Part shown: positions 26,958-36,949 of the stretch, in pieces | Numbering within the stretch: the stretch's first letter is position 1 | How the letters are laid out: each line of letters begins with the position of its first letter | Translations under genes and position numbers: made by a program | Notes under the pieces: model-generated | The model's input: only the letters and a program-made list of their open reading frames with translations | The model's database searches: none | Told to the model about the DNA's origin: nothing | Source: Lacinutrix himadriensis | GTDB lineage: Bacteria > Bacteroidota > Bacteroidia > Flavobacteriales > Flavobacteriaceae | NCBI RefSeq assembly: GCF_001418105.1 | Contig: NZ_LIQI01000012.1 | Span: 124,001 to 188,000, forward strand | Direction: 5' to 3' | DNA length: 64,000 nt

Positions 26958-27323
26958 ATGCAATTATCCAAAACAGAAGAAGATTTAATGAATCATATCT
27001 GGAAATTAGAAAAGGCTTTTATGAAAGATTTACTAGAAGCATATCCAGAACCTAAACCAGCCAATACAACGGTTGCGACGCTTTTAAAACGCATGACAGA
27101 CAAAGGATTTATTGCGTACACTCTTTTTGGTAATTCACGGGAATATTATCCTTTAGTAAAGAAAAAAGATTATTTCTCTAAGCATGTAAACGGATTAATA
27201 AAGAACTTTTTTAACGATAGCAGTTCGCAATTTGCATCATTTTTCACCAAAGAAACCAATCTCTCTAAAAAAGAATTAGAAGATTTAAGAGCTATAATAG
27301 ATCAAGAAATAAAAAACAAATAG
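26958..27323 (+). CDS. BlaI/MecI/CopY-family repressor (module 1)
   Basis: 121 residues from the ATG at 26958. A TTG-started extension to 26910 is rejected because it would run through the operators. Winged-helix domain: LSKTEEDLMNHIWKLEKAF, then NTTVATLLKRMTDKGFIAYT; the C-terminal helices (KELEDLRAIIDQE) form the dimer. In this family the M56 partner cleaves or inactivates the repressor on a cell-envelope signal. The M56 gene follows 2 bp after the stop, and three matching palindromes precede the gene, so it very likely represses itself and its partner. Confidence 0.92.
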   Translation: MQLSKTEEDLMNHIWKLEKAFMKDLLEAYPEPKPANTTVATLLKRMTDKGFIAYTLFGNSREYYPLVKKKDYFSKHVNGLIKNFFNDSSSQFASFFTKETNLSKKELEDLRAIIDQEIKNK

Positions 27324-27325
27324 TC

Positions 27326-29689
27326 ATGGAAATCGTACTATTAAAATCCAGTATATGTTTGCTTGCTTTTATTACTTTCTATAAAGTATTTTTAGAAAGA
27401 ACAAGTAACCATCAATTTAAGCGCATGTATTTATTAGGTGTTGTATTGGTTTCTATTACCATTCCTTTTATAACCTTTATAGAATATATAGAGCCTCAAA
27501 ATGCTTTAACAAATATTTCTGAAGTAACAGGTTTTTCTGAAAACCAAAACCCAATTCTAAAAGAGTCAACAAACTATTTACCTATAGTTTTATGGAGTAT
27601 TTACGGAATAGGAGTTTTATTATTTTTAATACGATTTGTGTACAACCTAACGCAAATAGCCTTAAAAATAAGGAGAAATCCGAAGCAAAAAACAAACGAC
27701 TTTATCAGTGTTTTATTAAAAGATTTCATAGTACCACACACCTTTTTTAGCTACATTTTCTTCAATAAAACAAAATTTGAAAATGACGAAATCCCAAAAG
27801 AAGTTTTACTTCATGAGCAAACACACGCCAAACAAAAACACAGTATAGACATACTCTTTATAGAGGTCTTACAAATAATATTTTGGTTTCATCCTTTGGT
27901 CTACATCTTAAAGAAAGACATCAAATTAAACCATGAATTTTTAGCGGACCAAGCAGTTATTAACAACGGAATAGAAAGTACTAATTATCAAAAAATCTTG
28001 TTATCGTTCTCATCAAACCAGCAAGAATTAACTTTAGAACACGCAATCAATTATTCATCCATCAAAAAACGATTTACAGTTATGAAAACACAAACATCCA
28101 AACAAACCTTTTGGCTTCGTAGTTTATTACTACTGCCATTATTAGCATTCTTAATTTTCAGCTTTAGCACTAAAAAACAGATAGAGAAAAAAACTATTAT
28201 AGAAAATCAGATTACTCTCGAAGGGAATGGAGTTACTGAAGCCATGATGATAGAGTATCAAAATTTTATTATCAAATACAATAAAACGAAAAGAATAGAT
28301 TATAAAGAATATAATAGAATTGTTTCTATATATAGTTTAATGACTATCGAACAAAAATCTAAAATTAAAAAGTATCCGGAAATTCCTAATTTAGATTTAT
28401 CAAAAACAACAGCTAAAAAACTTTCTAAGTATCAATTTGAAAAATTTAAAAACTCTAAAAAATACGCACTTTGGTTAGATGGAAAGCATATTAACAACAA
28501 AGAATTAAACCATATTAATGTAGAAGATATTTCTCATTTTACAGAAAGTTTTGTTCACAATAATGCAAGAAACGACAAGTTTCCGCAACCATATCAAAAT
28601 CATTTATATACAAAAGAAGGTTTTGAAAACACATTTACCAATTATAAAATAAATAATTCAGCTTTAAATCAAATTGAAAATGAATTACAACAAACACTTC
28701 CAACAATAAACGGAATTACATGTAATGGTGCCTGTGAAGTAAACCTATCTAAAAAAGGAATTGAAAATCTAATTTTAGGCACAACTACCAATCAAAATAT
28801 CAAGAGTTTCCTTTTTAAAATAGCCGGAAAACCAACAGCAAGAATAACAGGAAACATTTTAAATGAAGAAGCGAAAAACCAATTAAATAATTTGGAAAAT
28901 GGAACCATCGTTCAGTTGTTCAATATAAAAACGGAAACGGATAAATTTCCGCCAATACTAATTACTTTAGTAGATAAAAACGACAAAAATTATTCGCATT
29001 CCCCAATTGTTAAAAAAGGAGAAGTAAGTAACATTCCTCCTCCACCGCCTCCAACAAAAGTTCCACAACATGAAAAAGGAAAAAAATTAACGTTAAATGA
29101 AATCATTAACAAAACACCAAAAAGTGTGGAATCTGGTTACGAAATGCTAGACAATGGTGAATCCCATTATTTTACGGTAAATGATGGTAAAAAAACCTAT
29201 TACAACAAGGATGGATATATTACGGATGATAAAGGAAATATATTACCTCCTCCTCCTCCAGCACCTAAAGTATTAAAAGGGGAAGTTTCTAACATTCCGC
29301 CGCCTCCACCGCCAAAATCACCATTAGATCATGTAATAGAAATGGCGAAAAAAGATGCTAATTTTTATTTTGAAGGGAAGAAAACCACATCCGATGAAGC
29401 GATTCAAATAATAAAAAACGATAACGATTTAAGCATTTCTACGCAGACAAAAGGTTTTAAAAAACCCATGGTAAACATCACTACACATCCTGTGATTACC
29501 GATGATAACGGAAAAGTGATTACTAAAGTAGAAACAGTACAAGATGTAAAATCTAATACCAAAAAAGACAAAAATGGATATGTAGAAATAAATGGTACTA
29601 CCTATTTCTATGTTGTTAAAAATAAAAAAATAACGTATTTCAATAGATACGGAAAAAAAGTTAATGAAAAAGGAGCGCTACTAAATTAG
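27326..29689 (+). CDS. M56-family (BlaR1-like) membrane metallopeptidase with proline-rich C-terminus
   Basis: 787 residues. Residues 1-285 are the M56 domain: membrane segments ~3-20, 33-52, 86-108 and 263-281, and the zinc site LLHEQTH (His163, Glu164, His167) with Glu204 in LNHEFLADQ. The long periplasmic part has no penicillin-binding domain. It includes two IPPPPPP runs separated by ~85 residues, and repeated segments HYFTVNDGKKTYYNKDGY and YFYVVKNKKITYFNRYGK, which look like duplicated modules. It probably senses an envelope signal and relieves repression by the BlaI protein encoded 2 bp upstream. Terminator at 29711. Confidence 0.87.
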   Translation: MEIVLLKSSICLLAFITFYKVFLERTSNHQFKRMYLLGVVLVSITIPFITFIEYIEPQNALTNISEVTGFSENQNPILKESTNYLPIVLWSIYGIGVLLFLIRFVYNLTQIALKIRRNPKQKTNDFISVLLKDFIVPHTFFSYIFFNKTKFENDEIPKEVLLHEQTHAKQKHSIDILFIEVLQIIFWFHPLVYILKKDIKLNHEFLADQAVINNGIESTNYQKILLSFSSNQQELTLEHAINYSSIKKRFTVMKTQTSKQTFWLRSLLLLPLLAFLIFSFSTKKQIEKKTIIENQITLEGNGVTEAMMIEYQNFIIKYNKTKRIDYKEYNRIVSIYSLMTIEQKSKIKKYPEIPNLDLSKTTAKKLSKYQFEKFKNSKKYALWLDGKHINNKELNHINVEDISHFTESFVHNNARNDKFPQPYQNHLYTKEGFENTFTNYKINNSALNQIENELQQTLPTINGITCNGACEVNLSKKGIENLILGTTTNQNIKSFLFKIAGKPTARITGNILNEEAKNQLNNLENGTIVQLFNIKTETDKFPPILITLVDKNDKNYSHSPIVKKGEVSNIPPPPPPTKVPQHEKGKKLTLNEIINKTPKSVESGYEMLDNGESHYFTVNDGKKTYYNKDGYITDDKGNILPPPPPAPKVLKGEVSNIPPPPPPKSPLDHVIEMAKKDANFYFEGKKTTSDEAIQIIKNDNDLSISTQTKGFKKPMVNITTHPVITDDNGKVITKVETVQDVKSNTKKDKNGYVEINGTTYFYVVKNKKITYFNRYGKKVNEKGALLN

Positions 29690-29710
29690 ACTTTAAATAG
29701 ATATAATCTC

Positions 29711-29749
29711 AAAAGACCTTTCTAGTGTAAAAAGCTAGAAAGGTCTTTT
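29711..29749 (+). terminator. intrinsic terminator of the BlaI-M56 module 1
   Basis: 15-bp perfect stem (AAAAGACCTTTCTAG against its complement), 9-nt loop, then a run of T, 22 bp after the M56 stop. Confidence 0.88.
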
Positions 29750-29985
29750 TTTGGTTAAAAAGTGTAACAAAAAGCCCCTTTTCGCGTTCTAATATCATTA
29801 AGAATTTGAATTTGCTATTAAAGAAAATGATGATATTTTTCTTTATACAAAACTTAAAAATAAAGCATAGCCATTGCTATAGTTTATTTTTTAATTGAAG
29901 TAGAAAGGGAAAAAGCGCATTTTATAATTGTGAATCCAGAGTCTTACTGGTATAAAAGCCTAATCATCAATCAAAATCAATCCTC

Positions 29986-31086
29986 ATGTTAAAACAATTT
30001 TTTATTATCTGCTCTGGTGCAGACCTCAACATTCTCAAAGATTGCTCTAATGGAGAGCAAAACAAATACGCAGGAATTGGAGCTACTGTATTCTTTACTG
30101 CAATCATGGCATTTATAGCTTCTAGTTATGCGCTTTTTACGGTTTTCGATAATCTATATACGGCTATATTTTTCGGACTTATTTGGGGATTACTCATTTT
30201 TAATTTAGACCGTTTTATTGTCTCTACCATAAAAAAAAGAGATCGTTTTATAGATGAATTTATCCAAGCTTCTCCAAGAATAATATTGGCTATTATTATA
30301 GCAATAGTTATCTCTAAACCCTTAGAATTAAAGATTTTTGAAAAGGAAATCAATCAAGTCCTTTTAGAGCAAAAAAACGAATTAACACTTGCTAACAAAG
30401 ATCAAATAGCCTTACAATTTACTCCAGAAGTCCAAGATTTAGAAAACAACATTACTACTTTACAAACCCAAATAGACTCCAAAGAAACCGAAGTTAACGA
30501 ATTGTACGCCATCTTTATTAACGAAGCCGAAGGAACTGCAGGAACCAAACTTTTAGGCAAAGGTCCGGTGTACAAAGAAAAACGAGAAAAGCATGATGCT
30601 GCTTTAGCCGAATTACAAGAATTAAAAACCACAAACAAAGAAAAAATTGCAACTAACGAAGCACAAATAGCACAGCTTAAAACAGATTACGAAACACAAG
30701 TGGCAACTACACAACCTATTATTGATGGCTTTGATGGTTTAATGGCTAGAGTAAATGCATTAAATCAATTGCCTTGGCTACCAAGTCTATTCATATTCTT
30801 ATTGTTTTTAGCAATTGAAACTTCTCCTATTATCGCAAAATTACTAGCAACAAAAGGAGAATACGACTTTAAGTTTGAAAACGAAGAACATAAAATTAGA
30901 ACCTGGACCACACAACAAGTGCATCAAGAAAAAAGGATGCTGGAGGCAGATAATGCCATAAACGATAAAGTGTATAAAGACATTGCTGAGGAAGAAGAAA
31001 TCTACACTTACAAAAAGAAAATAGCTCGTGAACTAATGAAAAAACAACAGGAAGTTTTTTACGCAAAACAGACTAAAATATTATAA
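29986..31086 (+). CDS. DUF4407 domain-containing membrane protein
   Basis: 366 residues. The DUF4407 hallmark begins the protein (IICSGADLNILKDC), followed by three membrane segments (~32-52, 59-78, 94-112) with FNLDRFIVSTIKK between them. A long charged coiled coil (~125-245) and a fourth membrane segment (~260-280, LPSLFIFLLFLAIE) come next, and the C-terminal tail is again charged and helical. The architecture suggests a membrane-bound scaffold. Function unknown. Preceded by ~295 bp in which only the terminator of the upstream gene was recognised. Confidence 0.85.
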   Translation: MLKQFFIICSGADLNILKDCSNGEQNKYAGIGATVFFTAIMAFIASSYALFTVFDNLYTAIFFGLIWGLLIFNLDRFIVSTIKKRDRFIDEFIQASPRIILAIIIAIVISKPLELKIFEKEINQVLLEQKNELTLANKDQIALQFTPEVQDLENNITTLQTQIDSKETEVNELYAIFINEAEGTAGTKLLGKGPVYKEKREKHDAALAELQELKTTNKEKIATNEAQIAQLKTDYETQVATTQPIIDGFDGLMARVNALNQLPWLPSLFIFLLFLAIETSPIIAKLLATKGEYDFKFENEEHKIRTWTTQQVHQEKRMLEADNAINDKVYKDIAEEEEIYTYKKKIARELMKKQQEVFYAKQTKIL

Positions 31087-31183
31087 AAACTTCAAATATC
31101 AACTGGTATTATATGGTATATAATTTTATTGGATGGTTAATTACATAGTGGTTAAAACTTAAGATTTCATTACTTTTATAGTT

Positions 31184-32140
31184 ATGAAAAACATACTACA
31201 AATCGATGGAGATTTTATAGAACAAAACACTGTTTTTACAGAATTGATTCAAGAAATAAAACAATCCTTTTCTGATAAAAGTATTATGGTACCCATGCGT
31301 CACCACCATGATTTCCCAAATCCTACAGTTAAAAAAGACGCTACGCTTTTATTAATGCCTGCATGGCATCCGGATAAAAATGCAGGAGTTAAAATAGTTA
31401 CAGTGCATCCTGAAAACGGACAGTTCAATTTACCTGCTATTCAAGGAATCTATATTTATTTAGATGCTATTAAAGGAAACATTAAGGCTATATTAGAAGC
31501 TAAAAGCTTAACTGCTAAACGCACAGCTGCAGCTTCCGCTTTGGCATCCGTTTACTTATCTAAACAAAATTCTAGCAGTATGCTCATGATTGGAACAGGC
31601 GCTTTGTCGGCAAATCTAATTCAAGCACACGCTTCGGTGAGACCTATAAAAACAGTGTATATTTGGGGAAGAAATTTTGAAAAAGCGAAAGCGATTGCTT
31701 CCAATTTAAAAAATGAAAATTTTACCGTTCAGGCAATCCAAACTATCGAAGAAAAAATAGCGGATGTAGATATTATTTCCTCTGCTACACTTTCTACAAC
31801 ACCATTGATTTTAGGGAAATTTTTAAAAAAAGGCCAACATATCGATTTAGTTGGCGCTTATAAAGTGGACATGCGGGAAGCCGATGACGAAACCATACGA
31901 AAGGCTTCCGTTTACGTAGATACTTATGGCGGATTAAAAGAAAGCGGTGACATGGTTACTCCCCTTAAAAATGGAATCCTTAAAGAGGAAGATATAAAAG
32001 GGGATTTATTCAGTTTAACTTCTAATTCAACAAAAGGCAGACAGAACGATAATGAAATAACTGTTTTTAAATCTGTTGGCCACGGTATAGAAGATTTAGC
32101 TGCCGCTAATTATTATTATAATAAATTCACAAAGGAATAA
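31184..32140 (+). CDS. ornithine cyclodeaminase/mu-crystallin family protein
   Basis: 318 residues. Rossmann-type domain with LMIGTGALSANLIQAHASV (NAD-binding GxGxxA) and YIWGRNFEKA, followed by IISSATLSTTPLI and HIDLVGAYKVDMREADDE, which carries the catalytic Asp region of the family; AKRTAAASALAS is also typical. Members are NAD-dependent cyclodeaminases, imine reductases or alanine dehydrogenases acting on small amino acids. Substrate not determined. It may be cotranscribed with the two following genes (39 and 29 bp gaps), but they share no clear pathway. Confidence 0.87.
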   Translation: MKNILQIDGDFIEQNTVFTELIQEIKQSFSDKSIMVPMRHHHDFPNPTVKKDATLLLMPAWHPDKNAGVKIVTVHPENGQFNLPAIQGIYIYLDAIKGNIKAILEAKSLTAKRTAAASALASVYLSKQNSSSMLMIGTGALSANLIQAHASVRPIKTVYIWGRNFEKAKAIASNLKNENFTVQAIQTIEEKIADVDIISSATLSTTPLILGKFLKKGQHIDLVGAYKVDMREADDETIRKASVYVDTYGGLKESGDMVTPLKNGILKEEDIKGDLFSLTSNSTKGRQNDNEITVFKSVGHGIEDLAAANYYYNKFTKE

Positions 32141-32179
32141 AGCCGAACAAAATACACGTTCTAAAACGGACTAGAAATT

Positions 32180-32611
32180 ATGAAAAAAATCATCCTATTA
32201 CTTTGTTTCATTAATGTTAGCATTTGCACTTCTCAAACCATCGTAAAAGAAGATCAGGAAGCCATTATAGCAGTTATGAAACTACAAGAAAAAGCTTGGT
32301 TTAATAACGACTTGGAAGGTTTTATGCAAGGCTATTGGAAAAGTGATTCTTTAAAATTTTATGGTAGCAACGGACTAACAAAAGGATGGCAACAAACACT
32401 AGATAACTACAAAAAAGGATATCCCACAAAAGAACATGCTGGTAATTTAACCTTTACAATAAAGGATATTTCAAAAATTAGTGATGGGAATTATTGGGTT
32501 ATGGGAACATACTATTTAAAAAGAAAAGTAGGTGATGCAAATGGTGTTTTTATGATTATATTTAAAAAAATAAATGGGGAATGGAAAATTATCGCAGATA
32601 CTTCTTGCTAA
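32180..32611 (+). CDS. secreted NTF2-like (DUF4440/SnoaL-type) protein
   Basis: 143 residues with a signal peptide (MKKIILLLCFINVSICTSQ). The mature part is a single cone-shaped NTF2-like domain: ITIA-type first helix EAIIAVMKLQEKAWFNNDLE, GFMQGYWKSDSLKFYG, and the final strands FMIIFKKINGEWKIIAD. Such domains bind small ligands or act as simple isomerases or hydrolases. No catalytic residues were recognised. Exported to the periplasm or released. Confidence 0.82.
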   Translation: MKKIILLLCFINVSICTSQTIVKEDQEAIIAVMKLQEKAWFNNDLEGFMQGYWKSDSLKFYGSNGLTKGWQQTLDNYKKGYPTKEHAGNLTFTIKDISKISDGNYWVMGTYYLKRKVGDANGVFMIIFKKINGEWKIIADTSC

Positions 32612-32640
32612 TTTTCTGAAAAACTAAAAAAATAACTAAC

Positions 32641-33966
32641 ATGAAAAATATTAGATCTTACTTTATAATATCTCTAGTCCTATTATTTATTAGTTGTAAA
32701 ACTTCTCAAGTAGCTGATAAAGTTCCCTCTGAAATTGCTATTGAAATTTCTAATTTCGAGAAACTAGCTTCCATAAAAAATGTGGTAAGTATTGAAAAAC
32801 ACAATCCAGTAAGTCACTTTGATGAAAATTACGAAATCTGGTTTCAGCAACCGATAGACCATAATGATCTATCTAAAGGTACATTTAAACAACGTGTCTT
32901 TTTAGGTTTTGAAGATAAAAACAAACCCGTTATTGTAGAACTTCGTGGTTATGGAATAGGTCCTGAAAGAGCTGGAGAATTAGCTGATCATTACCAAGCG
33001 AATCAATTAGCTATTGAACATCGTTACTTTAATAATTCGCGTCCTGAAAATATAGATTGGAACACGTTAACCATTGAAAACGCGGCAAAAGACCAAGAAA
33101 ATATAATTACGGCAATAAAAAATGCGATATATCCTGACGCAAAATTTGTCTCTACAGGAATTTCTAAAGGCTGTCAAACTACGATGGCTCACCGCAGATA
33201 TTTTCCAAAAAATGTAGACGCAAGTGTCTGTTATGTTGGTCCGTTAAATTACCAAAGAGAAGATCCTAGAGTGTATTCATTTTTAAAGAATGTAGGTACT
33301 AAAGAAGAACGCGAAAAGATTACAGCCTTTCAAAAATTATGCTTTGAAAATAGAAGTGCCCTTTTAGAAATGATGAAAAATGTTGGAGAAGAAAAAGGCA
33401 TGACTTGGGAGTTTGGTGTGGAGAAGGCTATAGATTATACGATTCTAGAATACTCGTTTGCTTTTTGGCAATGGGGAACTCCTATAGCTAGTATTCCTAC
33501 TGGAAATATAAAAACCGAAGACATTTACAAGCACTTAATAGACGTTGTTGGTTATGGCTTTTTTGATGAAGAAGCTGTTGCAGATTTACAACCTTATTTT
33601 TGGGCTGCTTTAACAGAACAAGGAATTTACGGATATGAAACGGCTCCTTTTAAAGCCTATTTAAACACCGAAGAAATTTATAAATTTGATTGGGCTTTTC
33701 CGGAAGGCATTTCTAAAAACTACAATCTGAAACCGATGCAAGAAATTAAATCTTTTATAGATACTTCTGCAGAAGACATGTTATTTATTTATGGAGAATA
33801 TGATGCTTGGAGTGCAACTGCTGTGGAACTTACGGAAGATGCTTCACAAAGAGAAGTGTATAAATTTGTAAACCCAAAAGGAAGTCACACTACAAGAATC
33901 AAAAGTTTTAACCCGGAAACCAAAAACAGAATTTATACTATTATTGATGGTTGGCTAAAAGAATAA
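32641..33966 (+). CDS. lipoprotein serine peptidase of the S28/S37 (PS-10) type
   Basis: 441 residues. The signal peptide ends LLFISCKTS, with Cys20 as the lipid anchor. Alpha/beta-hydrolase fold: EIWFQQPIDHND opening, LRGYGIGPERAGELADHY, IEHRYFNNSRP, the nucleophile in STGISKGCQTTM (GxSxG), the acid in IYGEYDAWSA and His in NPKGSHTTRI. This matches the S37 tripeptidyl aminopeptidase group. Probably anchored at the cell envelope and releasing N-terminal peptides for nutrition. Third gene of a possible short transcription unit. Confidence 0.82.
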   Translation: MKNIRSYFIISLVLLFISCKTSQVADKVPSEIAIEISNFEKLASIKNVVSIEKHNPVSHFDENYEIWFQQPIDHNDLSKGTFKQRVFLGFEDKNKPVIVELRGYGIGPERAGELADHYQANQLAIEHRYFNNSRPENIDWNTLTIENAAKDQENIITAIKNAIYPDAKFVSTGISKGCQTTMAHRRYFPKNVDASVCYVGPLNYQREDPRVYSFLKNVGTKEEREKITAFQKLCFENRSALLEMMKNVGEEKGMTWEFGVEKAIDYTILEYSFAFWQWGTPIASIPTGNIKTEDIYKHLIDVVGYGFFDEEAVADLQPYFWAALTEQGIYGYETAPFKAYLNTEEIYKFDWAFPEGISKNYNLKPMQEIKSFIDTSAEDMLFIYGEYDAWSATAVELTEDASQREVYKFVNPKGSHTTRIKSFNPETKNRIYTIIDGWLKE

Positions 33967-34005
33967 GGCAGCAAATTATTATCGAATAATCTTCTACCGT
34001 TTTCT

Positions 34006-35226
34006 TTAAATACCAAACGGATTATCAATACTATGCATTGGCTTTGTAAACCATTTCGGACCATCATTTGTCATGTAAATATGGTCTTCTAATCGGATTC
34101 CGAATTTATCTGGAACACAAATCATTGGTTCATTACTAAAGGTCATTCCTGCTCTTAAAACCGTTTTGTCGTTTCTAACAATATATGGCCATTCGTGAAT
34201 CCCTAATCCGATACCATGTCCTGTTCGATGTGGCAATCCTGGTAATTTATAATCTGGTCCTAATCCGTGAGATTCTAGAACCACTCTAGATGCGTTATCC
34301 ACATCAGCACACGTATTTCCTAATTGCGCAGCATCAAAAGCAGCTTGTTGTGTTTCTTTTTCAATGTTCCAGATACGCGTTTGCTCCTCATTTGCTTTCC
34401 CAAAAACATAGGTTCTTGTAATATCTGAAATATAATCATGTAGCATACAACCTGTATCCACTAAAACCACCTCGTTTTCTTCTAGGTCTTTTGGTGTTTT
34501 TACACCATGCGGAAAAGAAGAATCTACACCAAACAGCACAATACAGAAATAAGATCCTGAAGTCGCTCCGTATTTTATATGTGCTTCGTTAATGAAATCG
34601 GTGACTTCTTTGGCTGAAATTCCTACGTATAAAATTCTAGCTACTGCTTTATGCACTTCTAAAGTGATATTCATAGCATGTTGCATAATAGCAATCTCTG
34701 CTTCCGATTTAATCATTCTACAACCTGCAGTAATAGCTTTCGCACTTACTAAGGTATAAGAATCCTGACAGCTTCTAATGCCATCAAAAACAAAAAATGG
34801 TGTTGCCTCATCCATAGCAATAGCTCCAGAATCTACACCGTTTTCTTTTAAAAGTGTTGTAAATAATTGGTAAGGAGATTCGTGTTCTTCCCAACCTTTA
34901 ACATCTCCTTCTATTAGCATGAAATCGAAAATCGTTCCTTTTTCAAATTCGGGAGCAATATAAATAAGCTTCCCATTTGGAAATAATAAAGCACCAACCA
35001 TACGCTCACTTGCACTCCATTTCATTCCTGTAAAATAGAATAAATTGGTGCCTGCATGTAAATACAACGCTGGAACATTTTGCTCTTGCATAAGTATACA
35101 AGCTTTATCCATTCGTTGTTGAAACTCTTCTTTTTGAATGGGCTGTACTAAATGTGCTGTTGGTTTTATAGCCTTTAATTCTGCTTCTATTGTGGATCCT
35201 CCTATTCCTATCATATTATTTTTCAT
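34006..35226 (-). CDS. M24-family Xaa-Pro peptidase (second gene)
   Basis: 406 residues with creatinase-type N-domain (~1-175) and pita-bread metallopeptidase domain. All five metal ligands are seen: Asp in DTGCMLHD, Asp in ISDITRTYVF, His in HRTGHGIGLGIHE, Glu in FSNEPMICVP and Glu in GIRLEDHIYMT. It cleaves the bond before proline in peptides; cytosolic, no signal. The start overlaps the end of the preceding M24 gene by 11 bp, so the two paralogues form an operon. Confidence 0.9.
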   Translation of the reverse strand: MKNNMIGIGGSTIEAELKAIKPTAHLVQPIQKEEFQQRMDKACILMQEQNVPALYLHAGTNLFYFTGMKWSASERMVGALLFPNGKLIYIAPEFEKGTIFDFMLIEGDVKGWEEHESPYQLFTTLLKENGVDSGAIAMDEATPFFVFDGIRSCQDSYTLVSAKAITAGCRMIKSEAEIAIMQHAMNITLEVHKAVARILYVGISAKEVTDFINEAHIKYGATSGSYFCIVLFGVDSSFPHGVKTPKDLEENEVVLVDTGCMLHDYISDITRTYVFGKANEEQTRIWNIEKETQQAAFDAAQLGNTCADVDNASRVVLESHGLGPDYKLPGLPHRTGHGIGLGIHEWPYIVRNDKTVLRAGMTFSNEPMICVPDKFGIRLEDHIYMTNDGPKWFTKPMHSIDNPFGI

Positions 35227-36514
35227 TATTCATTATAGCCTCAATCTCCTCTATTTCAATGGGCATTGCTGCTGTTAAATTTCTATTTCCGTTTTCTGTA
35301 ATTACATAATCGTTTTCTAATCGGCAACCAATACCTTCTTCAGGAATATAAATTCCAGGCTCGCAAGTAAGCACCATTCCTACTTCTAAAGCACGAGAAT
35401 ATAAGCCAACATCATGTACATCTAATCCGATATGATGTGCTGTTCCATGCATGAAATATTTTTTATATAAAGGTTTTTCGGGATCTTGATTAGCAACCGC
35501 ATCTGCATCTAACAATCCTAGTTTTATCAATTGGGCTTCTACCAAGATTGCCATGCTTTTTTCATAATCTAAGGGAAGCACTCCTGGTTTTAAAAGCTTA
35601 GACCCTTCTTTTAAACAATGTAAAACGGCACTATATACTTCTTTTTGTCTTTTACTGAATTTTCCATTTACCGGAAAACATCTGGTAGTATCACTATTAT
35701 AATTGGCATAACAAACACCAAAATCCATGAGTATCATTTCACCATCTTTACAAACGGCATCGTTGGCATTATAATGCAATGCACAAGCATTTTTACCAGA
35801 AGCTACAATAGGTTTGAATGCATGTCTTACCGCTCCAGACTTTACTAAATTATAGATTAATTCTGCTTCTAACTCGTATTCGTTTATATTAGGTGTACAT
35901 GATTTTAAAACGCGTTTAAAACTAACCACACTAATATCTGCCGCTTTTTGCATTTGTGCAATTTCTACTTCCGATTTTACCGGACGTAGATCTCTAGTGA
36001 TCTTTGCAGCTCTATGATAATTATGTAAAGGATATTTCTTTTTACACCATTGTATCATTCTATCTTGCTGCGTTTCCTGATCTTTTGTTGCGCGTTTTAA
36101 ATATTCATTATGTCCTAGATAAAAACCATCTGCTTCAAAAGCCATGTATTGTAAAAGCATTTCGAAGTCTTGCACCCATTCTACTCTAGAAATTCCGGAA
36201 ACCTCTGTTGCTTGTTCTTTGGTTAGTTTTTCACCATCCCAAATTTTAATTTGTTCATTGGTTTCTTTGACAAACAAAATGGCCTTGTTCTCTTTTTTAT
36301 GTGCATCTGGATATAAAACTAGAATGGTTTCTTCTTGGTCTATTCCAGAGAGATAAAACAAATCGTTGTTTTGTGTAAAGCCCATGATATCATCGGCATT
36401 ATTATGCTTGACATCATTAGAAGTAAGAATAGCAATAGTATTTGGTTCCATTTTAGAAATGAAATGCTTTCTGTTTTTTTGGAATAAGGTATTCGGAATT
36501 GGTTGGTATCTCAT
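35216..36514 (-). CDS. pepP: Xaa-Pro aminopeptidase (aminopeptidase P)
   Basis: 432 residues. An N-terminal AMP_N domain (FQKNRKHFISKMEPNTIAIL, ~8-130) precedes the M24 domain. Metal ligands: Asp in LMDFGVCYANYNSD (two), His in FMHGTAHHIGLDVHD, Glu in LTCEPGIYIP and Glu in CRLENDYVIT. It removes an N-terminal residue that precedes proline, Mn-dependent, cytosolic. Closest to the E. coli PepP type by the AMP_N domain and HGTAHHIGLDVHD. First gene of the two-gene M24 operon. Confidence 0.91.
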   Translation of the reverse strand: MRYQPIPNTLFQKNRKHFISKMEPNTIAILTSNDVKHNNADDIMGFTQNNDLFYLSGIDQEETILVLYPDAHKKENKAILFVKETNEQIKIWDGEKLTKEQATEVSGISRVEWVQDFEMLLQYMAFEADGFYLGHNEYLKRATKDQETQQDRMIQWCKKKYPLHNYHRAAKITRDLRPVKSEVEIAQMQKAADISVVSFKRVLKSCTPNINEYELEAELIYNLVKSGAVRHAFKPIVASGKNACALHYNANDAVCKDGEMILMDFGVCYANYNSDTTRCFPVNGKFSKRQKEVYSAVLHCLKEGSKLLKPGVLPLDYEKSMAILVEAQLIKLGLLDADAVANQDPEKPLYKKYFMHGTAHHIGLDVHDVGLYSRALEVGMVLTCEPGIYIPEEGIGCRLENDYVITENGNRNLTAAMPIEIEEIEAIMNNEK

Positions 36515-36614
36515 ATTAAATGCTGTTGTAGATATAGATAGTATTATATGTAAATACGCTTTTAGTATTTACAATACTTCGGAAAGAAATACATAATAAA
36601 TAAAACAAAAAGTT

Positions 36615-36878
36615 TTATAAATGGTGTTTTTTATAATGCGCTTCTATGTCTTTAGGTTTATGAACTACTGTTGTTGAAACTGGATATTTAGGTAATAAAT
36701 ATTCTGGACGTATTGGTCTTGGCGTAAAATCACCTCCGCAATTTGGACATATATTTTTAAAGACTTCTTTTGCGCAAGTGGCACAATAGGTACACTCAAA
36801 AGTACAAATCATTGCCTCTTTAGAATAAAAAGGCAATGATTTGTTACAATGTTCGCAAGTTGGTCTTATTTCTAACAT
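36615..36878 (-). CDS. DUF1272 zinc-ribbon protein
   Basis: 87 residues. Three Cys pairs in the DUF1272 arrangement: RPTCEHCNKSLPF, CTFECTYCATCA and CPNCGGDFTPRP, which can bind two zinc ions in a cross-brace. The C-terminus is basic and His-rich (EAHYKKHHL). Cytosolic; role unknown in the family. Stands alone. Confidence 0.87.
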   Translation of the reverse strand: MLEIRPTCEHCNKSLPFYSKEAMICTFECTYCATCAKEVFKNICPNCGGDFTPRPIRPEYLLPKYPVSTTVVHKPKDIEAHYKKHHL

Positions 36879-36949
36879 ATAGTTTGTTAAGATGGTTTGC
36901 GTTAAGGATTACTCATACATTTTATTTGTAAAGAAATCGTGAGTGCTTC

